Origin: CAYQDR01 sp964416315
Lineage (GTDB): Bacteria > Methylomirabilota > Methylomirabilia > Rokubacteriales > DASRDR01
NCBI GenBank assembly: GCA_964416315.1
Contig: CAYQDR010000075.1
Location: forward strand, 1 to 23,599
DNA length: 23,599 nucleotides
Direction: 5' to 3'
Shown: piece after piece, positions 7,513 through 14,760 of the stretch
Layout: each line of letters starts with the position of its first letter
How positions within the stretch are numbered: position 1 is the stretch's first letter
Position numbers and translations under genes: made by a program
Notes under the pieces: model-generated
Databases searched by the model: none
What the model saw: the letters and a program-made list of their open reading frames with translations, nothing else
What the model was told of the DNA's origin: nothing

Positions 7513-8673
7513 GTGGACTTCAGGCTGACGGAGGAGCAGGAGGCCTTCCGGAAGGCCGTCGCCCGCTTCGTGGACGCCGAGGTCGCGCCGATCGCCGACA
7601 AGCTCGACGAGGCCGGCGACTTCCCCGCGGCCCTCTTCCGCAGACTCGGTGAGCAGGGGTATCTCGCCCTCCGGTACCCCGGGGCCTACGGCGGCGCCGA
7701 CGCCGACATGGTCACCTACTGCCTCTTCGCCGAGGAGATGGCGCGGGGCTCTATGTCGGTCGCCGCGCTCGCCGCCATGCAGGGCCTGATGGGCACCTAC
7801 TTCATCTACAAGTACGGGAGCGAGGACCTGCACCGGCGCTACCTGGCTCCCGCCCTCCGCGGCGACAAGGTCGCGACGTTCGCCCTGACCGAGCCCAACG
7901 CGGGGTCCGACGTCGCCAACATCACGACCCACGCCGAGCGGGTCGAGGGGGGGTGGCGCCTCAGGGGCGCGAAGACCTGGGTCACGAATGCCCCCGTCGC
8001 CGACATGCTCACCGTCTGCGCGAAGACCTCGAAGGAGCGGGGGATGAAGCACATCGCCCTGTTCCTCGTGGACCGGCAGTTTCCCGGCGTGATCCTCGGT
8101 AAGCAGATCGAGAAGCTCGGCGTCCGCGCCTCCGCGACGGGCGAGATCCTCCTCGAGGACGTCTTCGTTCCCGACGGCCACCTCCTCGGCGGCGAGACCG
8201 GGGGCGTCGAGAAGATCGGCACGATCCTCTCCGAGATCCGCGTGATGACCGGGGCGCTCTCGGTCGGGCTCGGGCGCGCCGCCTACGACGCGGCGCTCCG
8301 CTACTCGCGGGAGCGCGTCGCCTTCGGCAAGCCGATCGGCGAGCACCAGGCGATCGGCTTCAAGCTCGCCGACATGCTGACCCAGCTCCACGGGGCGACG
8401 CTCCTCGTCTACCACGCGGCGTGGGCGCTCGACCAGGGGCTCCCCGTGACGCGCGAGGCCGCGATGGCGAAGCTCTTTGCTTCGGAGGCGGCCAACCGGA
8501 TCTGCGACGAGGCGTCCCGGATCTTCGCCTCGTACTCCTTCGCGAAGGAGTACCCGATCGAGCGCTACTTCCGGGACGCGCGCTTCCTCCTCTGGGGCGG
8601 GGGGACCTCGGAGATCCTGCGCCTCATCATCGGGCGCGACCTCGACCGGCCGCCGACCCTCGGGTCGGCGTGA
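7513..8673 (+). CDS. Acyl-CoA dehydrogenase family protein, lacking the usual catalytic Glu
   Basis: A 386-residue flavoprotein with the full acyl-CoA dehydrogenase layout: N-terminal helices, mid-domain signature FALTEPNAGSDVANI (123-137) and KTWVTNA (154-160), and a C-terminal helical domain with RVAFGKPIGEHQAI (268-281). These enzymes oxidise an acyl-CoA to the 2-enoyl-CoA using FAD. In the last signature the usual Y-E-G-T is G-G-G-T (362-365), so the MCAD-type base is missing; Glu241, near the site used by isovaleryl- and long-chain enzymes, could replace it. The start is a GTG with GAGGTAGGGGA just upstream. It is followed 14 bases later by a MaoC hydratase, fitting a beta-oxidation-like unit. 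Substrate unknown. Confidence 0.92.
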   Translation: MDFRLTEEQEAFRKAVARFVDAEVAPIADKLDEAGDFPAALFRRLGEQGYLALRYPGAYGGADADMVTYCLFAEEMARGSMSVAALAAMQGLMGTYFIYKYGSEDLHRRYLAPALRGDKVATFALTEPNAGSDVANITTHAERVEGGWRLRGAKTWVTNAPVADMLTVCAKTSKERGMKHIALFLVDRQFPGVILGKQIEKLGVRASATGEILLEDVFVPDGHLLGGETGGVEKIGTILSEIRVMTGALSVGLGRAAYDAALRYSRERVAFGKPIGEHQAIGFKLADMLTQLHGATLLVYHAAWALDQGLPVTREAAMAKLFASEAANRICDEASRIFASYSFAKEYPIERYFRDARFLLWGGGTSEILRLIIGRDLDRPPTLGSA

Positions 8674-8687
8674 TCGAAGGAGAGCAC

Positions 8688-9146
8688 ATGCCGTATCAGC
8701 CGCGCGGCCGCTTCTGGGACGACTTCAAACAGGGCGAGACCTTCGTGACGGCCGCCCGGACGATCACCGAGGGCGCCGTGGACCTTTTCGCCGGGCTCTC
8801 CGGCGACTTCAACCCGCTCCACACCGACGAGGAGACCGCGCGCCAGCTTCCGATGAAGGGGCGAATCGCCCACGGCATGCTGGTGCTGTCAGTCGCGACC
8901 GGATTGGCGAACCAGCTCGGCCTCTTCGAGGGGACGACGCTCGCGCTCCTGGGCATGGACAGGATCCGCTGGACGGCGCCGGTCCGCCCCGGGGATACGA
9001 TCCACGTGGAGCTGACCGTCCGCGAGAAGAAAGAGTCCTCCAAGCCCGACCGGGGCGTGGTGGTGACCGACGTGTCCGTGAAGAACCAGCGCGGCGAAGA
9101 GGTCATGCAGGCCGAGTGGACGACGCTCATGGCCCGGAGAGGCTGA
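8688..9146 (+). CDS. MaoC family dehydratase (enoyl-CoA hydratase-like)
   Basis: A 152-residue single hot-dog-fold protein of the MaoC/R-hydratase group. The catalytic Asp/His pair is visible as SGDFNPLHTD, with Asp40 and His45, followed by the conserved RIAHGML (59-65). The family adds water to 2-enoyl-CoA, giving (R)-3-hydroxyacyl-CoA, or runs in reverse. The frame extends upstream into the dehydrogenase, but that part is a shadow. ATG 8688 has GAAGGAGAG just upstream and begins at a typical MPYQPRGRFWDDFKQGE start. It lies 14 bases after the acyl-CoA dehydrogenase and 9 before a reductase, consistent with dehydrogenation, hydration and then a ketone-forming step. Confidence 0.9.
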   Translation: MPYQPRGRFWDDFKQGETFVTAARTITEGAVDLFAGLSGDFNPLHTDEETARQLPMKGRIAHGMLVLSVATGLANQLGLFEGTTLALLGMDRIRWTAPVRPGDTIHVELTVREKKESSKPDRGVVVTDVSVKNQRGEEVMQAEWTTLMARRG

Positions 9147-9155
9147 GGAGGACGC

Positions 9156-9899
9156 ATGCCACTGGCCGGACGAGTGGCCGTGATCACGGGGGCGGGGAGC
9201 GGAATCGGGGAGGCGACGGCGCGGCGGTTCGCCTCGGAGGGCGCGATCGTCGTGGTGAACGACGTGGACGTCGAGCGGGCCCGGCGGGTCGTGAGCGAGA
9301 TCCAGAAGGACGGTGGGTCGGGGCTGGCGGTCGCGGCCGACGTGACGAAGCGCGACGAGGTCGAGACGATGGTCACGCGCGTCGTCACCGAGTTCAAGCG
9401 CCTCGACATCCTGATCAACAACGCCGGCATCAACCGGGACGCGATGAGCCACAAGATGAGCGAGGAGCAGTGGGACCAGGTCCTCGCCGTCAACCTGAAG
9501 GGGACGTTCCTCTGCGCCCAGGCGGCGCTCGTCCGGATGCGCGAGCGGAACTGGGGGCGCCTGATCAACACGGCCTCGATCGGCGCGCTCGGCAACATCG
9601 GCCAGGCGAACTACTCGGCGTCCAAGGCCGGCGTCATCGGGCTCACGCGGACGCTCGCCCTTGAGTACGCGAAGCACGGGATCACGGTCAACTGCATCGC
9701 GCCGGGCGCCGTCATGACGCCGATGCTCCAGGGGGTCCCGGACGACGTCAAGGGGAAGATCGTGGCGAGGATTCCGATGGGGCGGATCGCCGACCCCGCG
9801 GAGATCGCCGGGATCCACGCGTTCCTCGCGTCCGAGGAGGCCGGGTACATCACGGGCCAGATCATCTTCGTGGACGGCGGGATGTCGGTCGGGGTGTGA
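9156..9899 (+). CDS. SDR family oxidoreductase, FabG-like 3-oxoacyl reductase/3-hydroxyacyl dehydrogenase
   Basis: A 247-residue classical short-chain dehydrogenase. It has the cofactor motif TGAGSGIG (11-18), NNAG (88-91), and the catalytic Ser141, Tyr153 and Lys157 in the YSASK context, plus the PGAVMTPM loop and the GQIIFVDGGMS C-terminus typical of FabG-like enzymes. The acidic residue after strand 2 (NDVD, 35-38) hints at NAD(H) preference, which would suit oxidation of a 3-hydroxyacyl-CoA, but this is inference. ATG 9156 follows GAGGAGGA with good spacing, nine bases after the MaoC stop. With its upstream neighbours it probably forms one operon acting on CoA thioesters. Confidence 0.92.
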   Translation: MPLAGRVAVITGAGSGIGEATARRFASEGAIVVVNDVDVERARRVVSEIQKDGGSGLAVAADVTKRDEVETMVTRVVTEFKRLDILINNAGINRDAMSHKMSEEQWDQVLAVNLKGTFLCAQAALVRMRERNWGRLINTASIGALGNIGQANYSASKAGVIGLTRTLALEYAKHGITVNCIAPGAVMTPMLQGVPDDVKGKIVARIPMGRIADPAEIAGIHAFLASEEAGYITGQIIFVDGGMSVGV

Positions 9900-9924
9900 C
9901 GGGGCTGCTCAGGGGTGGCTCGGC

Positions 9925-10137
9925 GTGAAGGGTTGCCCAGGAGTCTACGAAGATAGGAAGATCGTCCACACGGTCCGACGTGACGGACACGTGGTCGCCA
10001 TCGACGGCGTCCCTGCCGAGGTGTGCTCAGTGTGCGGGGACGCCTTGCTGAAACCCGACACCGTCCGCCGGATCGAAGTCATCTTGCGTCAGGCCGGCAA
10101 GCCGGACCGAACGGCGCCGGTGTACGAGTACGCCTGA
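9925..10137 (+). CDS. YgiT-type zinc-finger antitoxin-like protein, orphan, N-terminal knuckle degenerate
   Basis: A 70-residue protein. The IDGVPAEVCSVCGDALL segment (about 25-41) matches the second Cys pair of YgiT/MqsA-type zinc-finger proteins, which are usually antitoxins, and the TVRRIE helix follows as in the family. The expected first zinc knuckle (CPxCG at the N-terminus) is reduced to a single GCPG at 3-6, so zinc binding is probably impaired or incomplete. The likely start is GTG 9925. No toxin gene is next to it: the SDR ends 25 bases upstream and a thiolase begins about 100 bases downstream. It is best seen as an orphan or decaying antitoxin; an upstream frameshift that removed the first Cys pair is possible. 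Confidence 0.6.
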   Translation: MKGCPGVYEDRKIVHTVRRDGHVVAIDGVPAEVCSVCGDALLKPDTVRRIEVILRQAGKPDRTAPVYEYA

Positions 10138-10235
10138 CGTGAGGAGGCTTTGACCTGGTTGTTACCCGGACGTTGCGACCATCTTGCAGTGATGGGAACT
10201 AACGGGGTCGAGTCGAGCTCCGTCAGGAGTTGGTC

Positions 10236-11405
10236 ATGCGCAAGGTAGCACTGGTTGGCGCAGGCGTCTCGAAGTTCGGCGTGCGGAAGGCGACCTACCG
10301 CGACCTCATCTGGGAGGCCGGGAAGGCCTGCTTCGACTCGGTGCCGGCGCTCAGGCCGGCGGACCTCCAGGGCCTCGTCGTCGGCTCCGTCATGCCGGAG
10401 CGGACGGCGTTCCAGAGCCACATCTCCTCGCTCGCCGCCGAGGCGCTCGGGATCAAGCCGGACCGCCTCTCGGCGCGCACCGAGCACATGTGCGCCTCCG
10501 GGACGGTGGGGATCCGTTATGCCTACGCCTTCATCGCCGCCGGGCTGGCCGACCTCGTCATGGTCCTCGGCGTCGAGAAGCTCAACACGCCCGCGGGCGA
10601 GGAGGCCATCCTCAACATGGGGACGGGCGTGGACCGGGAGTGGGAGGCGGCCCACGGGCTCACCGCGCCGCCCTGCTTCGCCCTCGCCGCGCAGGCCCAC
10701 ATGGCGCGGTACGGGACGACCGAGGAACAGATGGCGCTGGTGAGCGTGAAGAACCACACCCACGCGACGAAGAACCCCTATGCCCACTTCCAGAAGGGGG
10801 CGACGCTCGACCAGGTGCTCTGCTCCCGGATGATTTCGACGCCGTTCCGCCTGTACATGTGCTCGCCGATTACCGACGGCGCGGCGGCCGTGATTCTCGC
10901 GAGCGAGGAGCGCGCCCGCGACCTCACCGACACCCCGGTGTGGCTCCGCGGGACGGGCCAGGCGCTCGACGGGTTCACCCTCTCCTCGCTTCACCCGGAC
11001 TACGCGCACTGGCCGGCCTTGAAGCGCGCCGCCGAGCACGCGTACGGGATGGCGGGAATCGGCCCCGATGACGTGGACGTCGCCGAGGTCCACGACTGCT
11101 TCGCGATCGCCGAGATCATCGCCTACGAGGAGCTGGGCTTCTGCGCGAAGGGCGAGGGCGGGCGGTTCGTCGAGAAGGGGCTCTCGGACTACGGCGGGAA
11201 GGTCGTCGTGAACCCGCGGGGCGGGCTGATCGGCTGCGGCCACCCGCTCGGGGCGACGGGGACGGCGCAGGCCGCGGAGATCTTCTGGCAGCTCCGCGGC
11301 GAGGCGGGCGCGCGTCAGGTGCCCGACGCGGCGATCGGGCTCACCCACAACAACTCCGGGATGGGCGAGCACGTCGTCGTGATCTACGGCCGCGAGGCCG
11401 CGTGA
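10236..11405 (+). CDS. Thiolase family protein, SCP2-type acetyl-CoA acetyltransferase
   Basis: A 389-residue thiolase of the SCP2/archaeal type. The nucleophilic Cys86 is in HMCASGT, HDCF is at 286-289, the second active-site region is GGLIGCGHPLGATG (His336), and the C-terminus has THNNSGMGEHVVV instead of the CxGGG of classical thiolases, as is normal for this branch. It would cleave a 3-ketoacyl-CoA or condense acyl-CoAs, completing the beta-oxidation-like set upstream. ATG 10236 has AGGAG six bases upstream (10225-10229); the TTG at 10230 is less likely. Such thiolases usually sit beside a DUF35 Zn-ribbon/OB-fold partner. None is adjacent, but one occurs at 15393 beyond an intervening island. 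Confidence 0.9.
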   Translation: MRKVALVGAGVSKFGVRKATYRDLIWEAGKACFDSVPALRPADLQGLVVGSVMPERTAFQSHISSLAAEALGIKPDRLSARTEHMCASGTVGIRYAYAFIAAGLADLVMVLGVEKLNTPAGEEAILNMGTGVDREWEAAHGLTAPPCFALAAQAHMARYGTTEEQMALVSVKNHTHATKNPYAHFQKGATLDQVLCSRMISTPFRLYMCSPITDGAAAVILASEERARDLTDTPVWLRGTGQALDGFTLSSLHPDYAHWPALKRAAEHAYGMAGIGPDDVDVAEVHDCFAIAEIIAYEELGFCAKGEGGRFVEKGLSDYGGKVVVNPRGGLIGCGHPLGATGTAQAAEIFWQLRGEAGARQVPDAAIGLTHNNSGMGEHVVVIYGREAA

Positions 11406-11914
11406 AGCCGGTCGGTCACCCGCAGCTGCCGCCGGCCGGCCGCCTCTGGGGCGCGAGCCGGCCGGGCTATCCGGACGTCCCGGCGCACCCGCGCGAGGTC
11501 GAGCGGGCGGTCCGGGGCTGGGTGGGGGCGGGGGTGGAGGCGGTCGTGAGCCTCATGGAAGAGGCCGAGCTCGCCGCCCTCTGCCCGGGGTACCTCGACG
11601 CCGCCCGCCGTCACGACCTCGAGCTGCTCCGCTTCCCGATTCCCGACTTCGGCGTGCCCGCCGATGCGGCGGCGTTCGGGGTCTTCGTCGTGGACGTCCG
11701 CGACCGGCTCGCGCGTGGCCAGGCGGTCCTCGCCCACTGCAACGCCGGCCTCGGCCGGACGGCCGTCTTCCTCGCCGCGCTCCTCAAGTGCTGCGGCCTC
11801 CCCCGCGACCCGGTCCTGGAGATCCGCCGGATCTACGAGCCCGACGCCATGCGCGGCGCCAACCAGGAGGCCTTCGTGCGGGGCCTCGCGTTCGCACCCG
11901 ACGGACGGCCCTGA
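11402..11914 (+). CDS. Dual-specificity/protein tyrosine phosphatase-like protein
   Basis: A 170-residue cysteine phosphatase. The P-loop HCNAGLGRT (112-120) has the nucleophile Cys113 and phosphate-binding Arg119, and an Asp in FPIPDFGVP (Asp82) sits where the general acid is expected. The start, LWGASRPGYPD, resembles the small bacterial phosphatases of the dual-specificity fold. Substrate (protein or small phosphoester) is unknown. The GTG start overlaps the thiolase stop (GTGA), so translation is probably coupled, and its own stop overlaps the next start (TGATG). Its position between a thiolase and a transport protein gives no clear functional hint. Confidence 0.85.
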   Translation: MKPVGHPQLPPAGRLWGASRPGYPDVPAHPREVERAVRGWVGAGVEAVVSLMEEAELAALCPGYLDAARRHDLELLRFPIPDFGVPADAAAFGVFVVDVRDRLARGQAVLAHCNAGLGRTAVFLAALLKCCGLPRDPVLEIRRIYEPDAMRGANQEAFVRGLAFAPDGRP

Positions 11915-12879
11915 TGCGCCGGACGGCCCTCGGCGTCGCGCTGGCCGTGGGCATCCTCGCGGCGCCTCCCCCCGCCGGTGCGCAGCAGCCGAAGAAGATG
12001 CCCGTGGTTGGTTTCCTCGCCAACATCCGCTCGCCCGCCACAGAGGGATTCCAGCAAGGTCTGCGCGAGCTGGGGTACGTGGAGGGCCAGACCATCATGG
12101 TCGAGTGGCGACTCGCACAGGGGAGGTTTGACAGGCTCCCCGAACTCGCGGTTGAGTTGATTGCTCTGAACGCGGATGTCATCGTCGCCCCAGCTTCCCC
12201 GTACGTGCGGGCGGCAATGCAGGCGACGAAAACCATCCCCATCGTCTTTGCGCTGGTACCCGACCCTGTTGCAGCGGGGTTCGTTGCCAGCCTTGCGCGC
12301 CCCGGCGCCAACATCACCGGTTTGTCGAGCGTCGCGTGGGACTTGGCGGCGAAACGACTCCAAATCCTGAAGGAAACGATACCAGGCGCACGGCGGATCG
12401 GCGTTTTCACGGACGTGGGAGCCGAGCCCGCAGTGAGCGAGATCGAGAGAGCCGCAAAGGCATTGGGCATACACCTCGACGTCGTAACTATCCGCGAGCC
12501 GAAGGACCTCGAAGCGGGCTTCCTGGCGGTGAGTCGCGCGGGCGCGGCTGCCGTCATAGAGGTGCCGGGGAGCCCCATCTTCTACGCCCAGCGCGGCAAG
12601 ATCGCAGATCTCGCGCTCAAGAAGCGGCTGCCTATCCTGTCAGATGCGAGGGAATCCGTGGAAGCTGGCGCCCTGATGACATATACGGCAAGTTATCCAG
12701 ACCTGATGCGGCGGTCCGCATCCTACGTCCACCGGATCCTCAAGGGCGCGAAGCCGGCTGACCTGCCCGTCGAGCAGCCGACGAAGTTCGAGCTCGTCAT
12801 CAACCTCAAGACCGCGAAGGCCCTCGGCCTCACGATTCCCCAATCCGTCCTCCTCCGCGCGGACCACGTGATTCAGTAG
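11914..12879 (+). CDS. ABC transporter substrate-binding protein (PF04392/TrpX-like), copy 1
   Basis: A 321-residue exported binding protein. The signal peptide has a hydrophobic core (ALGVALAVGILAA) and probable cleavage after AGA at residue 23. The body follows the family pattern: GLRELGYVEGQ, RLPELAVEL, DVIVAP, IPIVF, GFVASLARPGANITGLS, and the highly conserved C-terminus RILKGAKPADLPVEQP through LLRADHVIQ. These proteins bind small ligands for an ABC importer; none is encoded nearby. ATG 11914 overlaps the phosphatase stop. By hand count, GC is about 58% in sampled body blocks (12361-12420, 12661-12720) but 70% at 12721-12780, and the 3' end closely matches copy 2, so the gene may be a mosaic. 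Confidence 0.9.
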   Translation: MRRTALGVALAVGILAAPPPAGAQQPKKMPVVGFLANIRSPATEGFQQGLRELGYVEGQTIMVEWRLAQGRFDRLPELAVELIALNADVIVAPASPYVRAAMQATKTIPIVFALVPDPVAAGFVASLARPGANITGLSSVAWDLAAKRLQILKETIPGARRIGVFTDVGAEPAVSEIERAAKALGIHLDVVTIREPKDLEAGFLAVSRAGAAAVIEVPGSPIFYAQRGKIADLALKKRLPILSDARESVEAGALMTYTASYPDLMRRSASYVHRILKGAKPADLPVEQPTKFELVINLKTAKALGLTIPQSVLLRADHVIQ

Positions 12880-13063
12880 ACGGGCAGGAGCGCCGGGGGT
12901 TAGACTCTCGGTCGAGGGCTCGATCGGTGGCGATACGTGTGGTGCTGACCTACAGAGACTATACCCTCTCGGGAGGGGCATTCCAGGTCGCGATCCGCAT
13001 GGAAGGGTCCGCACCGGTTTTGCTCCCGCCCTTCCGCGACCTCGCGCTCGCTCCGTCCTCCGT
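12880..13063. other. Spacer between SBP copy 1 and the first gene-tail remnant
   Basis: No gene is supported. Immediately after the copy 1 stop, CAGTAGACGGGCAGGA (12874-12889) closely matches 15353-15368, which lies beside another SBP tail remnant. A weak hairpin (CCCTC/GAGGG, 12964-12977) is visible without a T-tract. A short frame across the region reads like no protein I recognise. Confidence 0.5.
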
Positions 13064-13119
13064 CTGGCCCTGACCGCTTCACATCCGCCCTCCTCCGCGC
13101 GGACCACGTGATCCCGTGA
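13064..13119 (+). pseudogene. SBP gene-tail remnant C
   Basis: Only the last codons of a PF04392 gene remain: S-A-L-L-R-A-D-H-V-I-P-stop (13084-13119). A less certain L-A-L-T match just upstream (13064-13075) is in a shifted frame. Bases 13083-13112 match the end of copy 1 (12843-12872) over 30 positions with one mismatch, including 24 identical in a row, so the two form a direct repeat exactly 240 bases apart. The stop TGA (13117-13119) overlaps the GTG start (13116) of SBP copy 2. Confidence 0.8.
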
Positions 13120-14090
13120 AGGCCACCCGGCTGATCCTCGCCGTCGCCACAGGCCTCCTGCTGGCGCCGTACACCGCAGGGGCCCAACAGGCCCCGAAGG
13201 TCCCCCGGATCGGGGTGCTGTGGCCGACGTCCCCCTCGCCCCGGATCGACGAGTTCCGCGCGGGCTTGCGCGAGCTGGGCTACGTCGAGGGGCGAACCAT
13301 CGAGATCGAGTACCGCTACGCGAAGGGCGACCTCGACCGCCTGCCGGAGCTGGCCGCCGAGCTGGTCCAGCTCAAGGTGGACGTCATCGTCGCGCTGAAC
13401 ACGTTCGCGGCCCGCCCGGCCCGGGACGCGACCGGAACGATCCCGATCGTCATGGTGAGCGGCGACCCGGTCGGGACCGGCCTCGTTGCGAGCCTCGCGC
13501 GCCCCGGGAGAAACGTGACGGGGCTGAGCTTCTTCTCCCCGGAGCTCGGCGCGAAGCAGCTCGAGCTCCTCAAGGAGCTCCTCCCCGGGCTCACCCGGGT
13601 GGGCATCCTGTGGAACGCGGACGGCCCGGCCCGCGTCCAGGAGTTCGAGAGGACCGAGGTCGCGGCGCAGACGCTGGGAGTGACGATCCACTCGCTCGAG
13701 GTGCGGACCCGGAGCCCGGATCTCGAGGGGGCCTTCATCGCCGCGTCCCAGGGGCAGGCCGGCGCGCTCCTCACCCTGGGCAGTCCGCTCACCCTGAGCC
13801 ACCTCACGCAGATCGCGGAGCTCGCGGCGCGGAGCCGGCTGCCGTCCGTGTTCGACTCGCGCGTGTTCGTCGAGGCCGGCGGCCTCGCTTCCTACGGGCC
13901 GCGCTTCGCGGACCTCTACCGTCGCGCGGCGGGCTACGTGGACCGGATCCTCAAGGGCGCGAAGCCGGCCGACCTGCCGGTCGAGCAGCCGGCGAGGTTC
14001 GAGCTGGTGATCAACCTCAAGACGGCGAAGGCTCTCGGTCTGACGATTCCCCCGTCGATCCTCCTCAGGGCCGACGACGTGATCCGGTGA
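13116..14090 (+). CDS. ABC transporter substrate-binding protein (PF04392/TrpX-like), copy 2
   Basis: A 324-residue exported binding protein, homologous to copy 1 throughout and nearly identical at the C-terminus. The signal peptide core is LILAVATGLLLAPYTAGA, with likely cleavage at residue 23, then the mature chain QQAPKVPRIGVLW. Conserved blocks include GLRELGYVEGRTIEIEYRYA, DRLPELAAEL, DVIVAL, GLVASLARPGRNVTGLSFF and LLRADDVIR at the end. Composition is uniformly about 70% GC, unlike copy 1. No permease or ATPase gene is present, so the protein must use a distant transporter or is an orphan. The GTG start overlaps the stop of remnant C (GTGA). Confidence 0.9.
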   Translation: MKATRLILAVATGLLLAPYTAGAQQAPKVPRIGVLWPTSPSPRIDEFRAGLRELGYVEGRTIEIEYRYAKGDLDRLPELAAELVQLKVDVIVALNTFAARPARDATGTIPIVMVSGDPVGTGLVASLARPGRNVTGLSFFSPELGAKQLELLKELLPGLTRVGILWNADGPARVQEFERTEVAAQTLGVTIHSLEVRTRSPDLEGAFIAASQGQAGALLTLGSPLTLSHLTQIAELAARSRLPSVFDSRVFVEAGGLASYGPRFADLYRRAAGYVDRILKGAKPADLPVEQPARFELVINLKTAKALGLTIPPSILLRADDVIR

Positions 14091-14098
14091 TGGCGTCA

Positions 14099-14127
14099 TT
14101 GACACCATGGCGCAGTCGTGCCATCCT
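14099..14127 (+). promoter_or_regulatory. Candidate promoter/operator of the MazEF-like module
   Basis: A perfect -35 TTGACA (14099-14104), a 17-base spacer and a weak -10-like CATCCT (14122-14127). An inverted repeat ATGGC (14107-14111) / GCCAT (14120-14124) lies between and over them, a plausible site for self-repression by the antitoxin. Transcription from here would start near 14134, just upstream of the AAGGGAGG site at 14138-14144, which supports the ATG at 14161 rather than the one at 14107. Confidence 0.45.
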
Positions 14128-14160
14128 CGCCGGCAGAAGGGAGGCGGCACGGCACGGCCG

Positions 14161-14409
14161 ATGGAGTCTGCGACGAAGAGACCACGCATCAGCATCGACG
14201 TCATGCCCGAGGTGCGGCGCCGGCTTCGTCTCGCGGCGGCGAAGCGGGACCTGACGGTGCGGCAGTACGTGCTGGAGGCGATCGAAGAGCACCTTCGGGA
14301 AGACCTGGGAGACGACGGCCAAGGGGGGTTTGCCCTGACGGCGAAGGCAGATCCCGTGCTGGCGGACCTGTGGGACAACAAGCGAGACGCGGAGTATGAC
14401 CGGCTGTAG
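14161..14409 (+). CDS. Ribbon-helix-helix antitoxin of a MazEF-like module
   Basis: An 82-residue protein with a predicted ribbon-helix-helix DNA-binding N-terminus: a short strand RISIDVM, then two helices, PEVRRRLRLAAAKRDLT and VRQYVLEAIEEHLRED. The acidic C-terminal tail (DPVLADLWDNKRDAEYDRL) is of the type that wraps around MazF-like toxins. It would neutralise the downstream toxin and repress the pair. An upstream in-frame ATG exists at 14107, but it falls inside the predicted promoter. The 3' end overlaps the toxin start by 14 bases, so the two are translationally coupled. The module begins about 10-70 bases after the end of SBP copy 2. Confidence 0.8.
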   Translation: MESATKRPRISIDVMPEVRRRLRLAAAKRDLTVRQYVLEAIEEHLREDLGDDGQGGFALTAKADPVLADLWDNKRDAEYDRL

Positions 14410-14746
14410 CCGGGGCGATGTTGTGCTGGTCGGGTTCGTGTTCGGGGACGAATCCGGGAGGAAGCTGCGTCCCGCTGTCGTCATCAGCTCTCCCGGGCAC
14501 CACCGAGCGCGCCATGAGGTCATCGTGGCCGCCATCACCAGCAATGTCGGGCGGCGCCTCCTCGGAGACCACCTCATCGCCGACTGGAAGGCGGCCGGGC
14601 TGTTGTTTCCCGCCGTCGCAACCGCGATCGTACGGACGATCAAGCGGGCGATGATCGAGCGGAAGCTCGGAGCGATGCCGAAGGCCGACATGGAGGCGAT
14701 CGACCGCGAGCTCTGCGGGTCGCTCGGCCTGTCGGCGTCGAGCTGA
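14396..14746 (+). CDS. PemK/MazF family endoribonuclease toxin
   Basis: A 116-residue toxin of the PemK/MazF family. The N-terminal signature RGDVVLVGFVFGDESGRKLRPAVVIS includes the GDVVLV strand and the RPAVVIS strand that carries the catalytic Arg; the VIVAAITSN segment carries the conserved Thr/Ser. Family members cleave mRNA at short specific sequences and slow growth when the antitoxin is lost. Length and motifs look intact, so I expect it to be functional. ATG 14396 overlaps the antitoxin's last codons. Immediately downstream lies the broken ferritin-like gene, suggesting that the module entered and truncated that gene or arrived together with a deletion. Confidence 0.88.
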   Translation: MTGCSRGDVVLVGFVFGDESGRKLRPAVVISSPGHHRARHEVIVAAITSNVGRRLLGDHLIADWKAAGLLFPAVATAIVRTIKRAMIERKLGAMPKADMEAIDRELCGSLGLSASS

Positions 14747-14760
14747 CCCGGCCCGGCGAC

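Noticed and set aside
12964..12977. Intrinsic terminator after SBP copy 1
   Set aside because: The stem is only five base pairs and no T-tract follows. No intrinsic terminator with a T-run was found anywhere in the window.
12826..14090. Similarity between the intact SBP gene ends as evidence of recombination on its own
   Set aside because: This C-terminus is strongly conserved across the protein family, so similarity between two intact copies is expected. Only the isolated tails, shared non-coding flank and GC step carry weight.
12900..14381. A 493-residue minus-strand frame opposite SBP copy 2
   Set aside because: The + strand codes a clear signal peptide and conserved binding-protein blocks; the antisense frame has none.
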